Assembly: GCF_030140925.1 (NCBI RefSeq)
Contig: NZ_JARBWD010000001.1
Span: 992,001-1,056,000 of the forward strand
Length of the DNA: 64,000 bases
From: Parerythrobacter aestuarii
GTDB lineage: Bacteria > Pseudomonadota > Alphaproteobacteria > Sphingomonadales > Sphingomonadaceae
Reading direction: 5' to 3'
Part shown: positions 34,020-43,254 of the stretch, one piece after another
How positions within the stretch are numbered: the first letter of the stretch is position 1
Layout: each line of letters opens with the position of its first letter
Notes under the pieces: model-generated
What the model saw: only the letters and a program-made list of their open reading frames with translations
What the model was told of the DNA's origin: nothing
Databases searched by the model: none
Position numbers and translations under genes: made by a program

Positions 34020-34847
34020 ATGAGTGAATACCAGGTCATAACCAGCGACGACGACGTCCAGCGCGACGGCACCATCAAGCTCCACGGCCCCGACGGGTTC
34101 GAGGGCATGCGCAAGGCTGGCCGGCTGGCCGCCGAAATCCTCGACGAAGTGGCCGATTTCGTGAAGCCCGGCGTTACCACCGGCGAGATCGACGATCTCG
34201 TGCGCACCATGACGCTCGATGGCGGCGCGGTACCGGCGACGATGGGCTATCGCGGCTATGCGCACAGCTGCTGCACCTCGATCAACCACGTCATCTGCCA
34301 CGGCATCCCGGGCGACAAGGTGCTGAAGGATGGCGACATCATCAATGTCGACGTGACCCCGCTGCTTGACGGCTGGCATGGCGACACCAGCCGTATGTTC
34401 TTCGCCGGCGAACCGTCGCTGAAGGCGCAGAAGCTTGTCGAAGTGACCTATGAATGCCTGATGCTGGGGATCGAAGCGGCGTCGAAGCCCGGCGCTCGGC
34501 TCGGCGATATTGGAGCCGTGATCGAAGCGCACGCGCGCCAGCACCGCTATGGCGTGGTCCGCGAGTTCTGCGGCCACGGCCTCGGCCGCCTGTTCCACGA
34601 CGCGCCGGAAGTGGTCCACGCTGCGCGGGCGGGGACAGGGCCGGAGCTCAAGCCCGGCATGTTCTTCACCATCGAACCGATGATCAATCTCGGCAAGCCT
34701 TGGGGCAAGGTCCTCAAGGACGGCTGGACCGCAGTTACGCGTGACAAATCGCTAAGCGCGCAGTTCGAACACTCGTTGGGTATTACGGAAGACGGGATCG
34801 AGATCTTTACCGCGAGCCCGACCGGGAAGCACAGGCCGCCGTATTAG
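34020..34847 (+). CDS. map: Methionine aminopeptidase type I
   Basis: This 275-aa metalloenzyme removes the initiator Met. The pita-bread fold metal ligands are visible: Asp in NVDVTPLLDGWHGDTSRMFF (two Asp), His in REFCGHGLGRLFHDAPE, Glu in FTIEPMINLG and Glu in QFEHSLGITEDG. The substrate His is in CTSINHVICHGIP. It has a short N-terminal extension of about 25 residues before the catalytic domain. The GIY-YIG cassette sits directly behind its stop. Confidence 0.97.
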   Translation: MSEYQVITSDDDVQRDGTIKLHGPDGFEGMRKAGRLAAEILDEVADFVKPGVTTGEIDDLVRTMTLDGGAVPATMGYRGYAHSCCTSINHVICHGIPGDKVLKDGDIINVDVTPLLDGWHGDTSRMFFAGEPSLKAQKLVEVTYECLMLGIEAASKPGARLGDIGAVIEAHARQHRYGVVREFCGHGLGRLFHDAPEVVHAARAGTGPELKPGMFFTIEPMINLGKPWGKVLKDGWTAVTRDKSLSAQFEHSLGITEDGIEIFTASPTGKHRPPY

Positions 34848-34864
34848 GCGATTTCCATCAACAC

Positions 34865-34895
34865 CGTCACCCCGGGCTTGACCCGGGGTCCCACT
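34865..34895. repeat. REP-like palindrome, left copy of an inverted pair
   Basis: The core is a perfect 8-bp stem (ACCCCGGG with CCCGGGGT) around the loop CTTGA, with CGTC before and CCCACT after. It matches 29 of 31 bases of the copy at 35218-35248 read in reverse. The two differences are paired: a G-C closing pair here is a C-G pair there. Confidence 0.9.
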
Positions 34896-34912
34896 TCCTT
34901 CTTCCTCGCGCG

Positions 34913-35212
34913 ATGGGCGAAGAAGGCAAAGGCGGTTGGGTCTACATAATGGCCGATGTCTATCGCGGCACCATGTATGTCGGCGTTACAGCGCATCTGT
35001 CGGAGCGGATCACGCAACATCGCGAAGGCAATGGGTCGGATTTCTGCGCCAAATACGGGCTCACGCGCCTCGTTTGGGCAGAGCGCGGGGACGACATTCA
35101 TGCCTGCATTGAGCAAGAGAAGCGCATCAAGAAATGGCGGCGTGAGTGGAAGTTCGAGTTGATCGAACGCGCCAATCCTGAGTGGGAGGATTTGTTCGAT
35201 ACGCTGATCTGA
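34913..35212 (+). CDS. GIY-YIG family nuclease inside a REP-flanked cassette
   Basis: This 99-aa protein is a single GIY-YIG domain of the small UPF0213/YhbQ-like group. Visible: the family motif as GWVYIMADVYRGTMYVGVT (VYI...MYVG), the catalytic Arg in SERITQHREGNGSDFCAKYG, and the metal Glu in ACIEQEKRIKKWRREWK. The last part is WKFELIERANPEWEDL. It starts 17 bases after one REP-like palindrome and ends 5 bases before a second in opposite orientation, giving a compact 384-bp unit. A second ATG lies 12 codons on but would remove the first motif. It may be the enzyme that moves or maintains the palindromes; that is inference. Confidence 0.9.
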   Translation: MGEEGKGGWVYIMADVYRGTMYVGVTAHLSERITQHREGNGSDFCAKYGLTRLVWAERGDDIHACIEQEKRIKKWRREWKFELIERANPEWEDLFDTLI

Positions 35213-35217
35213 AAGGC

Positions 35218-35248
35218 AGTGGGACCCCGGCTCAAGGCCGGGGTGACG
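35218..35248. repeat. REP-like palindrome, right copy of an inverted pair
   Basis: A perfect 8-bp stem (ACCCCGGC with GCCGGGGT) closes the loop TCAAG, with AGTGGG before and GACG after. It is the inverted partner of 34865-34895 and lies 5 bases after the GIY-YIG stop codon and 18 bases before the end of the convergent sat-cysC gene. Confidence 0.9.
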
Positions 35249-35266
35249 TAGGGAACTGGAACTGGC

Positions 35267-36982
35267 CTAAGCCCCCAAATACCCCAGTTTCTCCAGCTTC
35301 AGCAGCACCTGCTGCGCGGCCTGGTCGATGGTGATATCGGTCGTGTCGATCCGCATTTCGGGGTCTTCCGGCTCCTCGTAAGGATCGGAAATGCCGGTGA
35401 ACTCCTTGATCACGCCCGCGCGGGCCTTGGCGTAGAGGCCCTTGCGGTCGCGGGCTTCGCACACTTCCAGCGGAGTGTTGACGTGGATCTCGAGGAATCC
35501 GCCGAGCGGCTCGATCAGTTCGCGGACCACGCGGCGGCTGCCGGAATAGGGTGCGATCGGGGCGCAGATGGCGATGCCGCCATTCTTAGTGATCTCGCTC
35601 GCGACATAGCCGATCCGCTCGATGTTGAGATTGCGGTGCTCCTTGGAGAAGCCGAGCTCGCTGGAGAGGTTCTTGCGCACCACGTCGCCGTCGAGCAGCG
35701 TCACGCGGCGACCACCCATCTCCATCAGCTTGGTCATGACCGCATTTGCGATGGTCGATTTGCCGCTGCCGGAAAAGCCGGTGAAGAACAGCGTGAAACC
35801 CTGTTCGGTGAGCGGAGGATGCCGCTCGCGCAGCACCTTCACGACTTCGGGGAAGCTGAACCAGTCGGGCAGTTCGAGATTGTGCTTTAGCCGCCGCCGC
35901 AGCTCGGTGCCGGAGATGTTGAGCTGGGTCTCATGGCTCTGGACCTCGTCCACCGGTGCATATTGCGCCCGCTCTTGCACATAGACCATCTGCTTGAATG
36001 GCACCAGGCTGATGTCGAGCTCTTCCTGATGCTCGACGAACAGGTCCTGCGCGTCATACGGCCCGTAGAAATCCTCGCCGTTCGAATCCTTGCCCGGCCC
36101 GGCATGGTCGCGCCCGATGATGAAATGCGTGCAGCCGTAATTCTTGCGGATGATGCCGTGCCACACCGCCTCGCGCGGGCCGGCCATGCGCATGGCGAGC
36201 GGCAGGAGCGAGAGCGCGCTGGTCTGGTCAGGGTAATGCGCCATCAGCTTCTCGTAGCAGCGCACGCGGGTGAAATAATCGATGTCGCCCGGCTTGGTCA
36301 GGCCCACCACCGGGTGCAGCAGCAGGTTCGCCTCGGCCTCGCGCGCGGCGCGGAAGGTTAGCTCCTGATGCGCGCGGTGGAGCGGGTTGCGGGTCTGGAA
36401 GGCGACGACCTTGCGCCAGCTCCACTTGGCGAACAGGTCGCGCAATTCCTGCGGACTGTGGCGGTTATGCGTGAAGTCGAAATGGCGCGGGGCCTGCACG
36501 CCTTTCAATTTGCCGCCGAGATAGACCGGGTTCGAATGGTTGAGCAGCCGATCGACTTCGGGATGCTTGTCATCGGTCGTGCCGAGCACGCCTTCGCATT
36601 CGGCACGCTTGTCGGGCGTCCACTTGTCGCTGATGGTCATGGTGGCGACGAGCACGCCTTCGCGGTCACGCAGGGTTATGACATCGCCTTCGCTCACCGT
36701 ATCGGCGAACTCCTGCGTCACATCCATGGTGATCGGGATCGGCCACAGCAGGCCGTTAGCAAGCCGCATGTCTGAGACGACGCTGTCGTAATCGGCCTTG
36801 CCCTGGAAGCCCTCGAGCGGGGAGAAGCCGCCATTGAGGATCAGTTCGATATCACACAGCTGGCGCGGGGTCAGGTCCCAGCTGGGCCAGTCCTTGGACC
36901 TGGCTTTTTCCTCGGCAGCCTCCTCTGCGTTCAAATAGAGGTTCTTCAGCTCGCCGCCGTGCGGTTCCTTCAAGGCTCCCAA
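35267..36982 (-). CDS. Bifunctional sulfate adenylyltransferase/adenylylsulfate kinase
   Basis: This 571-aa protein is a Sat-CysC fusion that turns sulfate into PAPS. The N-terminal ATP sulfurylase (about 1-375) has PUA-like and catalytic parts with VVAFQTRNPLHRAHQELTF and IGRDHAGPGKDSNGEDFYG. The C-terminal APS kinase (about 385-571) has the Walker A GFSGSGKSTIANAV and LLDGDVVRKNLSSELGFSKEHR. I read the start as the TTG at 36982, 7 bases after GGGAG; homologues begin at about this point (ALKEPHGGELKNLYL). The frame is open further upstream into ccmB but that stretch is not conserved-looking. No cysDN or cysH lies in the window. Confidence 0.9.
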   Translation of the reverse strand: MGALKEPHGGELKNLYLNAEEAAEEKARSKDWPSWDLTPRQLCDIELILNGGFSPLEGFQGKADYDSVVSDMRLANGLLWPIPITMDVTQEFADTVSEGDVITLRDREGVLVATMTISDKWTPDKRAECEGVLGTTDDKHPEVDRLLNHSNPVYLGGKLKGVQAPRHFDFTHNRHSPQELRDLFAKWSWRKVVAFQTRNPLHRAHQELTFRAAREAEANLLLHPVVGLTKPGDIDYFTRVRCYEKLMAHYPDQTSALSLLPLAMRMAGPREAVWHGIIRKNYGCTHFIIGRDHAGPGKDSNGEDFYGPYDAQDLFVEHQEELDISLVPFKQMVYVQERAQYAPVDEVQSHETQLNISGTELRRRLKHNLELPDWFSFPEVVKVLRERHPPLTEQGFTLFFTGFSGSGKSTIANAVMTKLMEMGGRRVTLLDGDVVRKNLSSELGFSKEHRNLNIERIGYVASEITKNGGIAICAPIAPYSGSRRVVRELIEPLGGFLEIHVNTPLEVCEARDRKGLYAKARAGVIKEFTGISDPYEEPEDPEMRIDTTDITIDQAAQQVLLKLEKLGYLGA

Positions 36983-37040
36983 GTCGTCTCTCCCGAATCG
37001 ATTTTTGCAAATGTGATCAAAGCATAGATCGGCGTCCGGC

Positions 37041-37700
37041 TCACCCCCCGCGTGCGGCGCGGATCGCGGCACCGGCGGCGAAAGGGGCAATGGCGCAGAG
37101 GGCGAGGCTGATCGCTCCGGCGAGCGCGATGCCGGTGGTGTCGCCCTGCGCCAGGCTGCCCGCGCCGAAGATCAGAATCGGGACCGCCAGCGGCAGCAGC
37201 AACAACCCGCCCAGCGCCGCACCTGCGCGCAAGCTTGCCATCAGGCTGGCAACGATCAGGCCGATACCGGCAAGACCGGGCGTGCCTGCCAGCAGGCCGA
37301 GCAGCACCAGCCGGGTCGTAGCACCGTCCAGCCCCAGCAAAGCGGCAGCGGGGAAGCATGCCAACAGCAAGAGCGGCGCGAAGGCCAGCCAATGCGCTAG
37401 CAGGCGGCTGGCCATGGTCACTTCCTCGGCAATGCCGCGCAGCGCGAACTGGTCGAACACTCCTTGCGTCAGGTCCTCGGTCACCAGCCGGTCGAGCGGC
37501 AGGATCGCGGCGAGCAGGGCAGCGACCCACAACACCCCGCCCCCGGTCCGCGCCAGCAGCGGCGCATCCGGCCCGACTGCGAATGGATAGAGCATCGCCA
37601 CCGCGAGGAAGAACAGCAGCGGCAGGATCGCCCCGCCGCGCGAGCCCCCTGGCAGGAGCAGCGCGAGGTCGCGCCGGAGCAAGCTGCCGAACACGCTCAT
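37041..37700 (-). CDS. ccmB: Heme exporter protein B of the cytochrome c maturation system
   Basis: This 219-aa membrane protein has six hydrophobic segments and is the permease partner of CcmA. The start [19 protein letters not shown], the segment LPLDRLVTEDLTQGVFDQ and the end ALCAIAPFAAGAAIRAARGG fit CcmB. The ATG at 37700 overlaps the ccmA stop in ATGA. The rest of the ccm system is not next to it. Confidence 0.92.
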   Translation of the reverse strand: MSVFGSLLRRDLALLLPGGSRGGAILPLLFFLAVAMLYPFAVGPDAPLLARTGGGVLWVAALLAAILPLDRLVTEDLTQGVFDQFALRGIAEEVTMASRLLAHWLAFAPLLLLACFPAAALLGLDGATTRLVLLGLLAGTPGLAGIGLIVASLMASLRAGAALGGLLLLPLAVPILIFGAGSLAQGDTTGIALAGAISLALCAIAPFAAGAAIRAARGG

Positions 37701-38275
37701 GGGGTGAAGTCCCCGATGGCGAGCGTCTGTGTCGCCACCCCGGTTGGCTGGTGCGACGCGATCACGCAGATGCCGCCGCCGCTGCAATGCAGCTTCACCA
37801 GCACTTCGACCTTCTCGCAGGCTCCACTGTCGAGCCCGTTGAAAGGCTCGTCGAGCAACCAGATTTCGTGGCTCTTGCAGAGCAGTCGGGCGAAGGCGGC
37901 GCGCTTGCGCTGGCCGGTGGAGAGGTAGCGCACCGGAATATCCAGCAGCGGCGCAAGTTCCATCGTCGATAGAGCCAACGACGGGTCGCTGCACCCGTCG
38001 AGCCGTTCCCAGAACTCCAGCGCCTTGCCCAGCGTCCAGTCGGGATCGAGCGCCAGCCGCTCGTCGATCATGGCCATTGCGCCCGCACTTTCGACCGCGC
38101 CTTCGAGTGGGCGCAGAAGGCCGGCCAGGATGCGGATCAGGCTGGACTTGCCGGTGCCGTTGGGGCCGGTCACATGCAACGCAGCGCCTGCCTCCAGCGC
38201 GAAGTTGAGACCGGTGAACAGCAGCCGGTCGCCGCGACGGCAGGCAAGGTTGCGTGCGGCGAGTGTGGCTTGCAT
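37697..38275 (-). CDS. ccmA: Heme exporter ATP-binding protein A of the cytochrome c maturation system
   Basis: This 192-aa ABC ATPase energises release of heme-loaded CcmE. Walker A is [15 protein letters not shown], the signature is [16 protein letters not shown] and Walker B is [13 protein letters not shown], with the switch His in VIASHQP. The ATG encoding [17 protein letters not shown] is chosen; the open frame upstream is Arg/Ser-rich. It is coupled to ccmB and divergent from the pterin dehydratase gene. Confidence 0.94.
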   Translation of the reverse strand: MQATLAARNLACRRGDRLLFTGLNFALEAGAALHVTGPNGTGKSSLIRILAGLLRPLEGAVESAGAMAMIDERLALDPDWTLGKALEFWERLDGCSDPSLALSTMELAPLLDIPVRYLSTGQRKRAAFARLLCKSHEIWLLDEPFNGLDSGACEKVEVLVKLHCSGGGICVIASHQPTGVATQTLAIGDFTP

Positions 38276-38346
38276 GGGCCGAGGCGATAAGCCAAAGCCT
38301 GCTCCATCACAAGTTACCCGCACACGCCCACCGCACGAGGATGCCC

Positions 38347-38652
38347 ATGACCGTCGCCAAGCTGACCGAGGAAGAACGCACAAGCTGGCTCGCCGCGCTC
38401 AAGGGCTGGGAACTGGCCGAGGGCAAGGATGCCATCTTCCGCAGCTTTGCGTTCAAGGATTTCAGCGAAGCCTGGGGCTTCATGAACCGTGTCGCGCTTT
38501 TGGCCGAAAAGCAGGACCATCATCCCGAATGGTTCAACGTCTACAACCGGGTCGAGATCACGCTGACCACGCATGATGCCGATCCCGAGAATGGCGGGGC
38601 GCTGTCGCTGCGCGATGTGACCATGGCCAAAGCGATAAACGCGCTGGTCTAG
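38347..38652 (+). CDS. phhB: Pterin-4a-carbinolamine dehydratase
   Basis: This 101-aa enzyme regenerates the pterin cofactor used by aromatic amino acid hydroxylases. The family motif is clear: [19 protein letters not shown] followed by TLTTHD. The ATG at 38347 ([11 protein letters not shown]) is 6 bases after ACGAGG; an ATG two codons earlier is possible. Its TAG stop shares CTAG with the TAG stop of the convergent esterase gene. No phenylalanine hydroxylase gene is in the window. Confidence 0.93.
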   Translation: MTVAKLTEEERTSWLAALKGWELAEGKDAIFRSFAFKDFSEAWGFMNRVALLAEKQDHHPEWFNVYNRVEITLTTHDADPENGGALSLRDVTMAKAINALV

Positions 38653-39686
38653 CGGTCGAGGTTACCTTCGCGTGGAAGTGGGCCGAGCTCGTATAGCAAG
38701 CAACGGTAATACAGCCCTTCGCGCCCGCGTTCGGCTGCGCCGGGAGTGATGCGCAAGCTGTTGTCGCCGGTGCATTCGGTGTCGAGCAAGGCCTGCTCTT
38801 CCGCTGTACGTTCGGTGATGGGCGGGCCGCCGATCAAGGGATAGGCCTTGTATTCGCGCATTGGCGAGCCGTAGAGCGCGCGCAAGGCGTCGAGTGCCAT
38901 CGGGTGGTACAATGTGCCGTGAGTCTCGCTGTCGCCAGCATCTACGAAAGTCCATTGCAGCCCTGCCGGCGCGCTTGTGCGCAAGGCGTGGATCAGCTGC
39001 TCTGTCCCTTCGCGATGCCAGTCGCCTTCGGAGGCCGACGTCAGATAGAGCCGACGCTTGCCCGGTGGGGGCCTGGCGAAATAGCTCCTCGCTTCTCGTC
39101 CGTATTTCATCTCTTCCCACCACATGGAAGGCGAGATTGCGATGTAGTCGTCGAACAGCGTGGGGTCTTCCAGCAATGTCTCGACCACGAACAGAGCGGC
39201 TAACGATTCGCCCATGACCGTGCCATTGCCCTCGGTACGGAAGCTGGCTTCGATCCTCGGCTTCAACTCTTCGCGCAGGAATCTTCGATAGTCCGTCGAG
39301 CCGCCCGGAACGGCACCGAGCGCTTCTTCATAAGGCTTGTGATCTGCGGCCGAAGGCGCAAAGAAGTGGCGACGATTGACGCTCTGGATGCCAACCAGGA
39401 TGAACGGATCGAACGAGTAGTTCATCTCGCGGCTCTGGACGATTCCGGCGATGTGCTCGAAATCTTGCTCCGGCCCGCCATCGAGCAGGTACAAAACGCG
39501 GAATCGCCTTTCGGGTTCGCTGGCATACTCGACAGGAAGCCTCACGACGAGCTTGCGCTCGCCGTCGAGCACGTTCGACGTGATTGTATAGACCGTGGCA
39601 GGGGAGAAGGGCTCACCCGGTGGAAGTTCCGCCTGGGCAGGGCCAGCCAGCCCCACCAGCAGCATCAGCGCGACCAGCAAACGCAA
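38649..39686 (-). CDS. Exported esterase, esterase-D/IroE-like alpha/beta hydrolase
   Basis: This 345-aa protein begins with a Sec signal ([19 protein letters not shown]) when read from the TTG at 39686, which has GGGAG 9 bases upstream and lies 4 bases after the SDR stop. The fold is the putative-esterase (esterase D/IroE) type: [21 protein letters not shown], the nucleophile in [12 protein letters not shown], and a late His in [17 protein letters not shown]. Substrate unknown; relatives cleave siderophore esters or short acyl esters. It follows the SDR gene in one transcript. Confidence 0.82.
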   Translation of the reverse strand: MRLLVALMLLVGLAGPAQAELPPGEPFSPATVYTITSNVLDGERKLVVRLPVEYASEPERRFRVLYLLDGGPEQDFEHIAGIVQSREMNYSFDPFILVGIQSVNRRHFFAPSAADHKPYEEALGAVPGGSTDYRRFLREELKPRIEASFRTEGNGTVMGESLAALFVVETLLEDPTLFDDYIAISPSMWWEEMKYGREARSYFARPPPGKRRLYLTSASEGDWHREGTEQLIHALRTSAPAGLQWTFVDAGDSETHGTLYHPMALDALRALYGSPMREYKAYPLIGGPPITERTAEEQALLDTECTGDNSLRITPGAAERGREGLYYRCLLYELGPLPREGNLDR

Positions 39687-39690
39687 GAGG

Positions 39691-40500
39691 TCAGTCTCCC
39701 AAGAGCTGCATGTTGGCCCGGTCGCGCGACTGCTTGCGCACGCGGCCCGGCATCCAGCGGGCGGCGAACTTGATGCGCTTGGCGGTCTTGCCCACCGGCC
39801 AGTGAAGCTGGTCCTCATGCACTGCGCGCCACGCCGCTTCTGCCACTTTCTCAACCGGGGTAATTTCCAGCCCGGACGCCTGTACCCGGTTGCGGATATG
39901 CTCATTGGTGCCGGCATTGGGCACCATGTCGAGCAGCGGTGTGTCGATGAAGCTGGGCATCAACGAACGGACATTGATGCCGAAGCCGGCCCATTCGCCG
40001 TCGAGGCTCTCGGTGATCCCGCGGACGCCGAACTTGGTAGCGCAATAGACCGAGCCGCCCGGGCTGCCGTAGATGCCCGCTGCGCTGGCGGTGTTGAGCA
40101 GGCAGGAGCCGGGCGCGGTCTTCCTGAGGTGCGGGAAGGCCGCCTGCGCGCCGAACAGCACGCCCTTGAGATTGATGTCGAGGCAGCGGGTGATCTCGTC
40201 CTCACTGTTTTCGACCAGCGAGCCGCCGATGGGGATGCCGGCATTGTTTGCCAGCACATCGATCCTGCCGCCGGCGGCCTGCGAGAACGCCTCCAGAGCT
40301 GCATCCCACGCCGCGCGGTCGCGCACGTCGAGATGGTGGATCGAGCAGTTCTCTGCGCCGATCAGCCGCGCCGTTTCGGCCATGCCGCTGTCGCTGATGT
40401 CGCCCAGGCCGACGAACCAGCCTTCGGCTGCGAATTTCTGCGCGATGGCGCGGCCGATGCCGCTGCCGCCGCCGGTGATGAAGATGCTCTTGCGCGCCAT
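39691..40500 (-). CDS. Short-chain dehydrogenase/reductase
   Basis: This 269-aa SDR has the NAD(P) motif FITGGGSGIGRAIAQKF, the NNAG motif (DVLANNAGIPIGG), the catalytic Ser in LLNTASAAGIYG and the YCATK active site (SVYCATKFGVRG). The acidic residue after beta-2 (GLGDIS) suggests NAD. The substrate is unknown. The ATG at 40500 follows GGGAGAGG; longer in-frame starts lack a ribosome site. Basic C-terminal tail. Followed 4 bases later by the exported esterase. Confidence 0.88.
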   Translation of the reverse strand: MARKSIFITGGGSGIGRAIAQKFAAEGWFVGLGDISDSGMAETARLIGAENCSIHHLDVRDRAAWDAALEAFSQAAGGRIDVLANNAGIPIGGSLVENSEDEITRCLDINLKGVLFGAQAAFPHLRKTAPGSCLLNTASAAGIYGSPGGSVYCATKFGVRGITESLDGEWAGFGINVRSLMPSFIDTPLLDMVPNAGTNEHIRNRVQASGLEITPVEKVAEAAWRAVHEDQLHWPVGKTAKRIKFAARWMPGRVRKQSRDRANMQLLGD

Positions 40501-40563
40501 GGTGTCCTCTCCCGAAAGGTGTCGGGAGGGACTGTGCACCAGAGCGTTGCGGAGTGAAACCCT

Positions 40564-42522
40564 TTATCCAGCCGCTTCGAGCAGGCCTTCCACGAACTCC
40601 GCGCCTTCGGGGATCTGCGCGGTCGATTGTGTCACCGTATCGCCGATCGGCTCGGCCCGCCCGCCAAGGTTGGTGGCGAGGAAATTTTCCGTCACAGCGG
40701 TGAAGGCGATGTTGTTGCTGGGCTTGGCGAAGCCGTGGCCTTCGTCGGGGTAAAGGACATAGGTGACCGGGATCCCGGCGTCCTTCATCGCGCTGACGAT
40801 CTGGTCGCTTTCGGGCTGCTTGACGCGCGGATCGTTGGCGCCTTGCGCGATCAGCAGCGGGCGGACGATCTCGCCGGCCTTGTAGAGCGGGCTCCGCTCC
40901 TTGATCAGCGCCAGGCCTTCCTCGGTGTTCGGATTGCCCATGCGGGTGTGGAACTGCGCCACCATCGGTTCCCAATAGGGCGGGATCGATTCCAGCAGCG
41001 TTTCGAGATTGGACGGACCCACGATATCGACCCCGCAGGCGAACACCTCGGGCGTGAAGGTCAGGCCCGCCAGCGTGGCATAGCCGCCATAGGAGCCGCC
41101 CATGATCGCGATCTTCTCGCGCGGGGTGATCCCGCTTGCGACCGCCCATTCGACCGCATCGATCAGGTCGTCATGCATCTTGCGGCCCCATTCGAGATTG
41201 GCCGCATTGACGAAGGACTTGCCGAAACCGGTCGAGCCACGGAAGTTGACGGAGAGCACAGCATAGCCGCGATTGGCGAGCCACTGGTGGTGACCGTTGT
41301 AGCCATAGCCATCGCGCGCCCACGGCCCGCCATGCACCAGCAGAACCATCGGCACCGGCGCGTCGGGCACGCCGTCGCCATCGCTGTCGCTGCCCGGCGG
41401 CAAGGTGAGATAGGAAGGCAGGGTGAGCCCGTCGCGGCTGGTCAGCTCCAGCGTATGCATCGGCTGCAGCGGCGCGCCTTCAAGCTCGGGGCGGGTGGTG
41501 TAGAGCTTCGTCAGCGTGCCTGCATCGCGATCGTAGAGATAGCTCGCCGCGGGCTTCACCACCGGATCGTTGGCGACGATCCACTTGCGGTCATCGTCGG
41601 TTCGGCTGGATATGCCGAACTCGCCTTCGAGCTCGCCGCGCAGGAAATCGAAGGCGGCCTTGATGTCGGGATCGAGCGCAGTCCATTCGCGCTTGAGATA
41701 GGTCGCGCTCCACGCCAGCACTTCGCCGGTGTCCTTGTGCCTCAGCGTGCCGCCGATATCGGCGCGCGGGTCTTCCGCGACTAGGCGGCTGGTGCCGCTG
41801 TCCCAGTCCATAGCGAACAGCGCGGCGGTATTCCGTCCTTCGCTGTCGAGCCAGTACATGGTCTTGCCGTCGCGGGTGAAGCCCGCGGGGGAGGTGGTCA
41901 GCGCATCGTCGATCCCGGTCGACTTGAAAGCCTCGGCATCGACCGCATTGTCGACAACCTTGAAATAGTCGGTGCCGCCCTCGGCATTGGGCAGGATCGC
42001 CAACCGTAGTTGCAGGTCGTCATCGGCCACGAAGCCGGCGTAGGCATTGTTCTCCAGCACCAGCGTCAGCTCGCCCGTGTTGAGATCGAGCAAATGGACA
42101 TCGTGGAACCGCGGATCGCGGTTGTTGAGGCCTATCAGGATGCGGTCCTTGTAAGTGTCGGACCCGCCAACCAGCATCACGCGTGTCTCCTCGAAGGGAG
42201 TCAGCGTGGTCTCCTTCCCGGTCTCTACATCGATACCGTAGAGCAGGAAGTTCTCGTCGCCACCCTTGTCCTGGATATAGAGCAGGCTGCGGCTGTCGGG
42301 CGCCCACATATAGTCGCGGATCGGGCGTTCCTTATCGTTCGACATCGCGCGCGCCGCGTCGGGATCATTCGCTGGGGCCATCCAGATATTGAGCACACCA
42401 TCGCGCGGCGCGAGCCAGCTCAGCCACTTGCCGTCGGGGCTGATCTGCCCCCCGGCGCGGGTCGGGTTGCCGAACAGGTGCTCGCGCGGGATGAGCGGGA
42501 AGGCTTCGATGCTGGAGGTCAT
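40564..42522 (-). CDS. S9 family serine peptidase (prolyl oligopeptidase type)
   Basis: This 652-aa protein has an N-terminal beta-propeller (about 30-380; repeats such as ISPDGKWLSWLAPRDG and YMWAPDSRSLLYIQDKGG) and a C-terminal alpha/beta-hydrolase domain. The nucleophile is in IMGGSYGGYATLAGLTF; the Asp and His are in LLIAQGANDPRVK and YPDEGHGFAKPSN. It resembles acylaminoacyl or dipeptidyl peptidases. No signal peptide is seen from the ATG at 42522. Upstream in-frame sequence overlaps the glycosylase gene and is rejected. Confidence 0.88.
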   Translation of the reverse strand: MTSSIEAFPLIPREHLFGNPTRAGGQISPDGKWLSWLAPRDGVLNIWMAPANDPDAARAMSNDKERPIRDYMWAPDSRSLLYIQDKGGDENFLLYGIDVETGKETTLTPFEETRVMLVGGSDTYKDRILIGLNNRDPRFHDVHLLDLNTGELTLVLENNAYAGFVADDDLQLRLAILPNAEGGTDYFKVVDNAVDAEAFKSTGIDDALTTSPAGFTRDGKTMYWLDSEGRNTAALFAMDWDSGTSRLVAEDPRADIGGTLRHKDTGEVLAWSATYLKREWTALDPDIKAAFDFLRGELEGEFGISSRTDDDRKWIVANDPVVKPAASYLYDRDAGTLTKLYTTRPELEGAPLQPMHTLELTSRDGLTLPSYLTLPPGSDSDGDGVPDAPVPMVLLVHGGPWARDGYGYNGHHQWLANRGYAVLSVNFRGSTGFGKSFVNAANLEWGRKMHDDLIDAVEWAVASGITPREKIAIMGGSYGGYATLAGLTFTPEVFACGVDIVGPSNLETLLESIPPYWEPMVAQFHTRMGNPNTEEGLALIKERSPLYKAGEIVRPLLIAQGANDPRVKQPESDQIVSAMKDAGIPVTYVLYPDEGHGFAKPSNNIAFTAVTENFLATNLGGRAEPIGDTVTQSTAQIPEGAEFVEGLLEAAG

Positions 42523-42547
42523 GCAGGGTCCGTTTTTGGATGGAAGT

Positions 42548-43198
42548 TCAGATCGCTTCCATATTGTAGGTATGCCAAGCGAAGATTGCGACCGCCCCGC
42601 GATGCGGTCGCCAGGCCTCTGCGACTTCGCGCACCAGCTTCTCCTTGGGCATTTCATCGTGCCCCAGCAGGCGGCCGACGGCCTTCTGCACGGCCAGGTC
42701 ACCCGCTGGCCAGATGTCCGGACGGCCTTCTGCGAACAGCAGATAGATTTCGGCAGACCACCGACCGATGCCCTTGATGCGGGTCAGGTGTTCGATGGCT
42801 TCCTCGTCGTCGGAGGGAAGGCCCTCGAAATCGAGCTCGCCGCTTTCGACCAGTTCGCACAGCGAGCGGGCATAGCCCTGCTTCTGTCGCGACAGGCCGC
42901 AGGCGCGCAGCGTGTCGAAGTCGCGCTTCAGCAGGCAGGAAGGCGTGAAATCCTCGCCCAGTTCCGCCTCCAGCTTGTTCCACATCGATGTTGCCGCAGC
43001 GACGGAGACCTGCTGGCCGACGATGGTGCGCAGCAGGGTCTTGTAGCCGGTCGGGCGGATGCGCGGTTCGGGATAGCCCGCGATCTTGAGCGCATCGCCG
43101 ATGCGCGGCTCGCGGGTCGCGATCTCATCCAGTCCGTCGCGGATCTGTGGTGCGGTCAGTCCCAATTGGAAACCCTCTCTTGCGTTCACGGGTTGCAC
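42548..43198 (-). CDS. DNA-3-methyladenine glycosylase, AlkA type (HhH-GPD)
   Basis: This 216-aa protein is a helix-hairpin-helix base-excision glycosylase. The HhH is [19 protein letters not shown] and the catalytic Asp is in [15 protein letters not shown], the GPD motif of AlkA-type enzymes. The first part has [20 protein letters not shown]. It removes alkylated bases. There is no Cys4 iron-sulfur loop, which argues against Nth and MutY. Divergent from the ferredoxin gene. Confidence 0.92.
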   Translation of the reverse strand: MQPVNAREGFQLGLTAPQIRDGLDEIATREPRIGDALKIAGYPEPRIRPTGYKTLLRTIVGQQVSVAAATSMWNKLEAELGEDFTPSCLLKRDFDTLRACGLSRQKQGYARSLCELVESGELDFEGLPSDDEEAIEHLTRIKGIGRWSAEIYLLFAEGRPDIWPAGDLAVQKAVGRLLGHDEMPKEKLVREVAEAWRPHRGAVAIFAWHTYNMEAI

Positions 43199-43254
43199 CG
43201 CTTAGCAGCGCGGGCAAAGGGCCGATAGGCCGATCAATCGATACGGAGTTAGCA

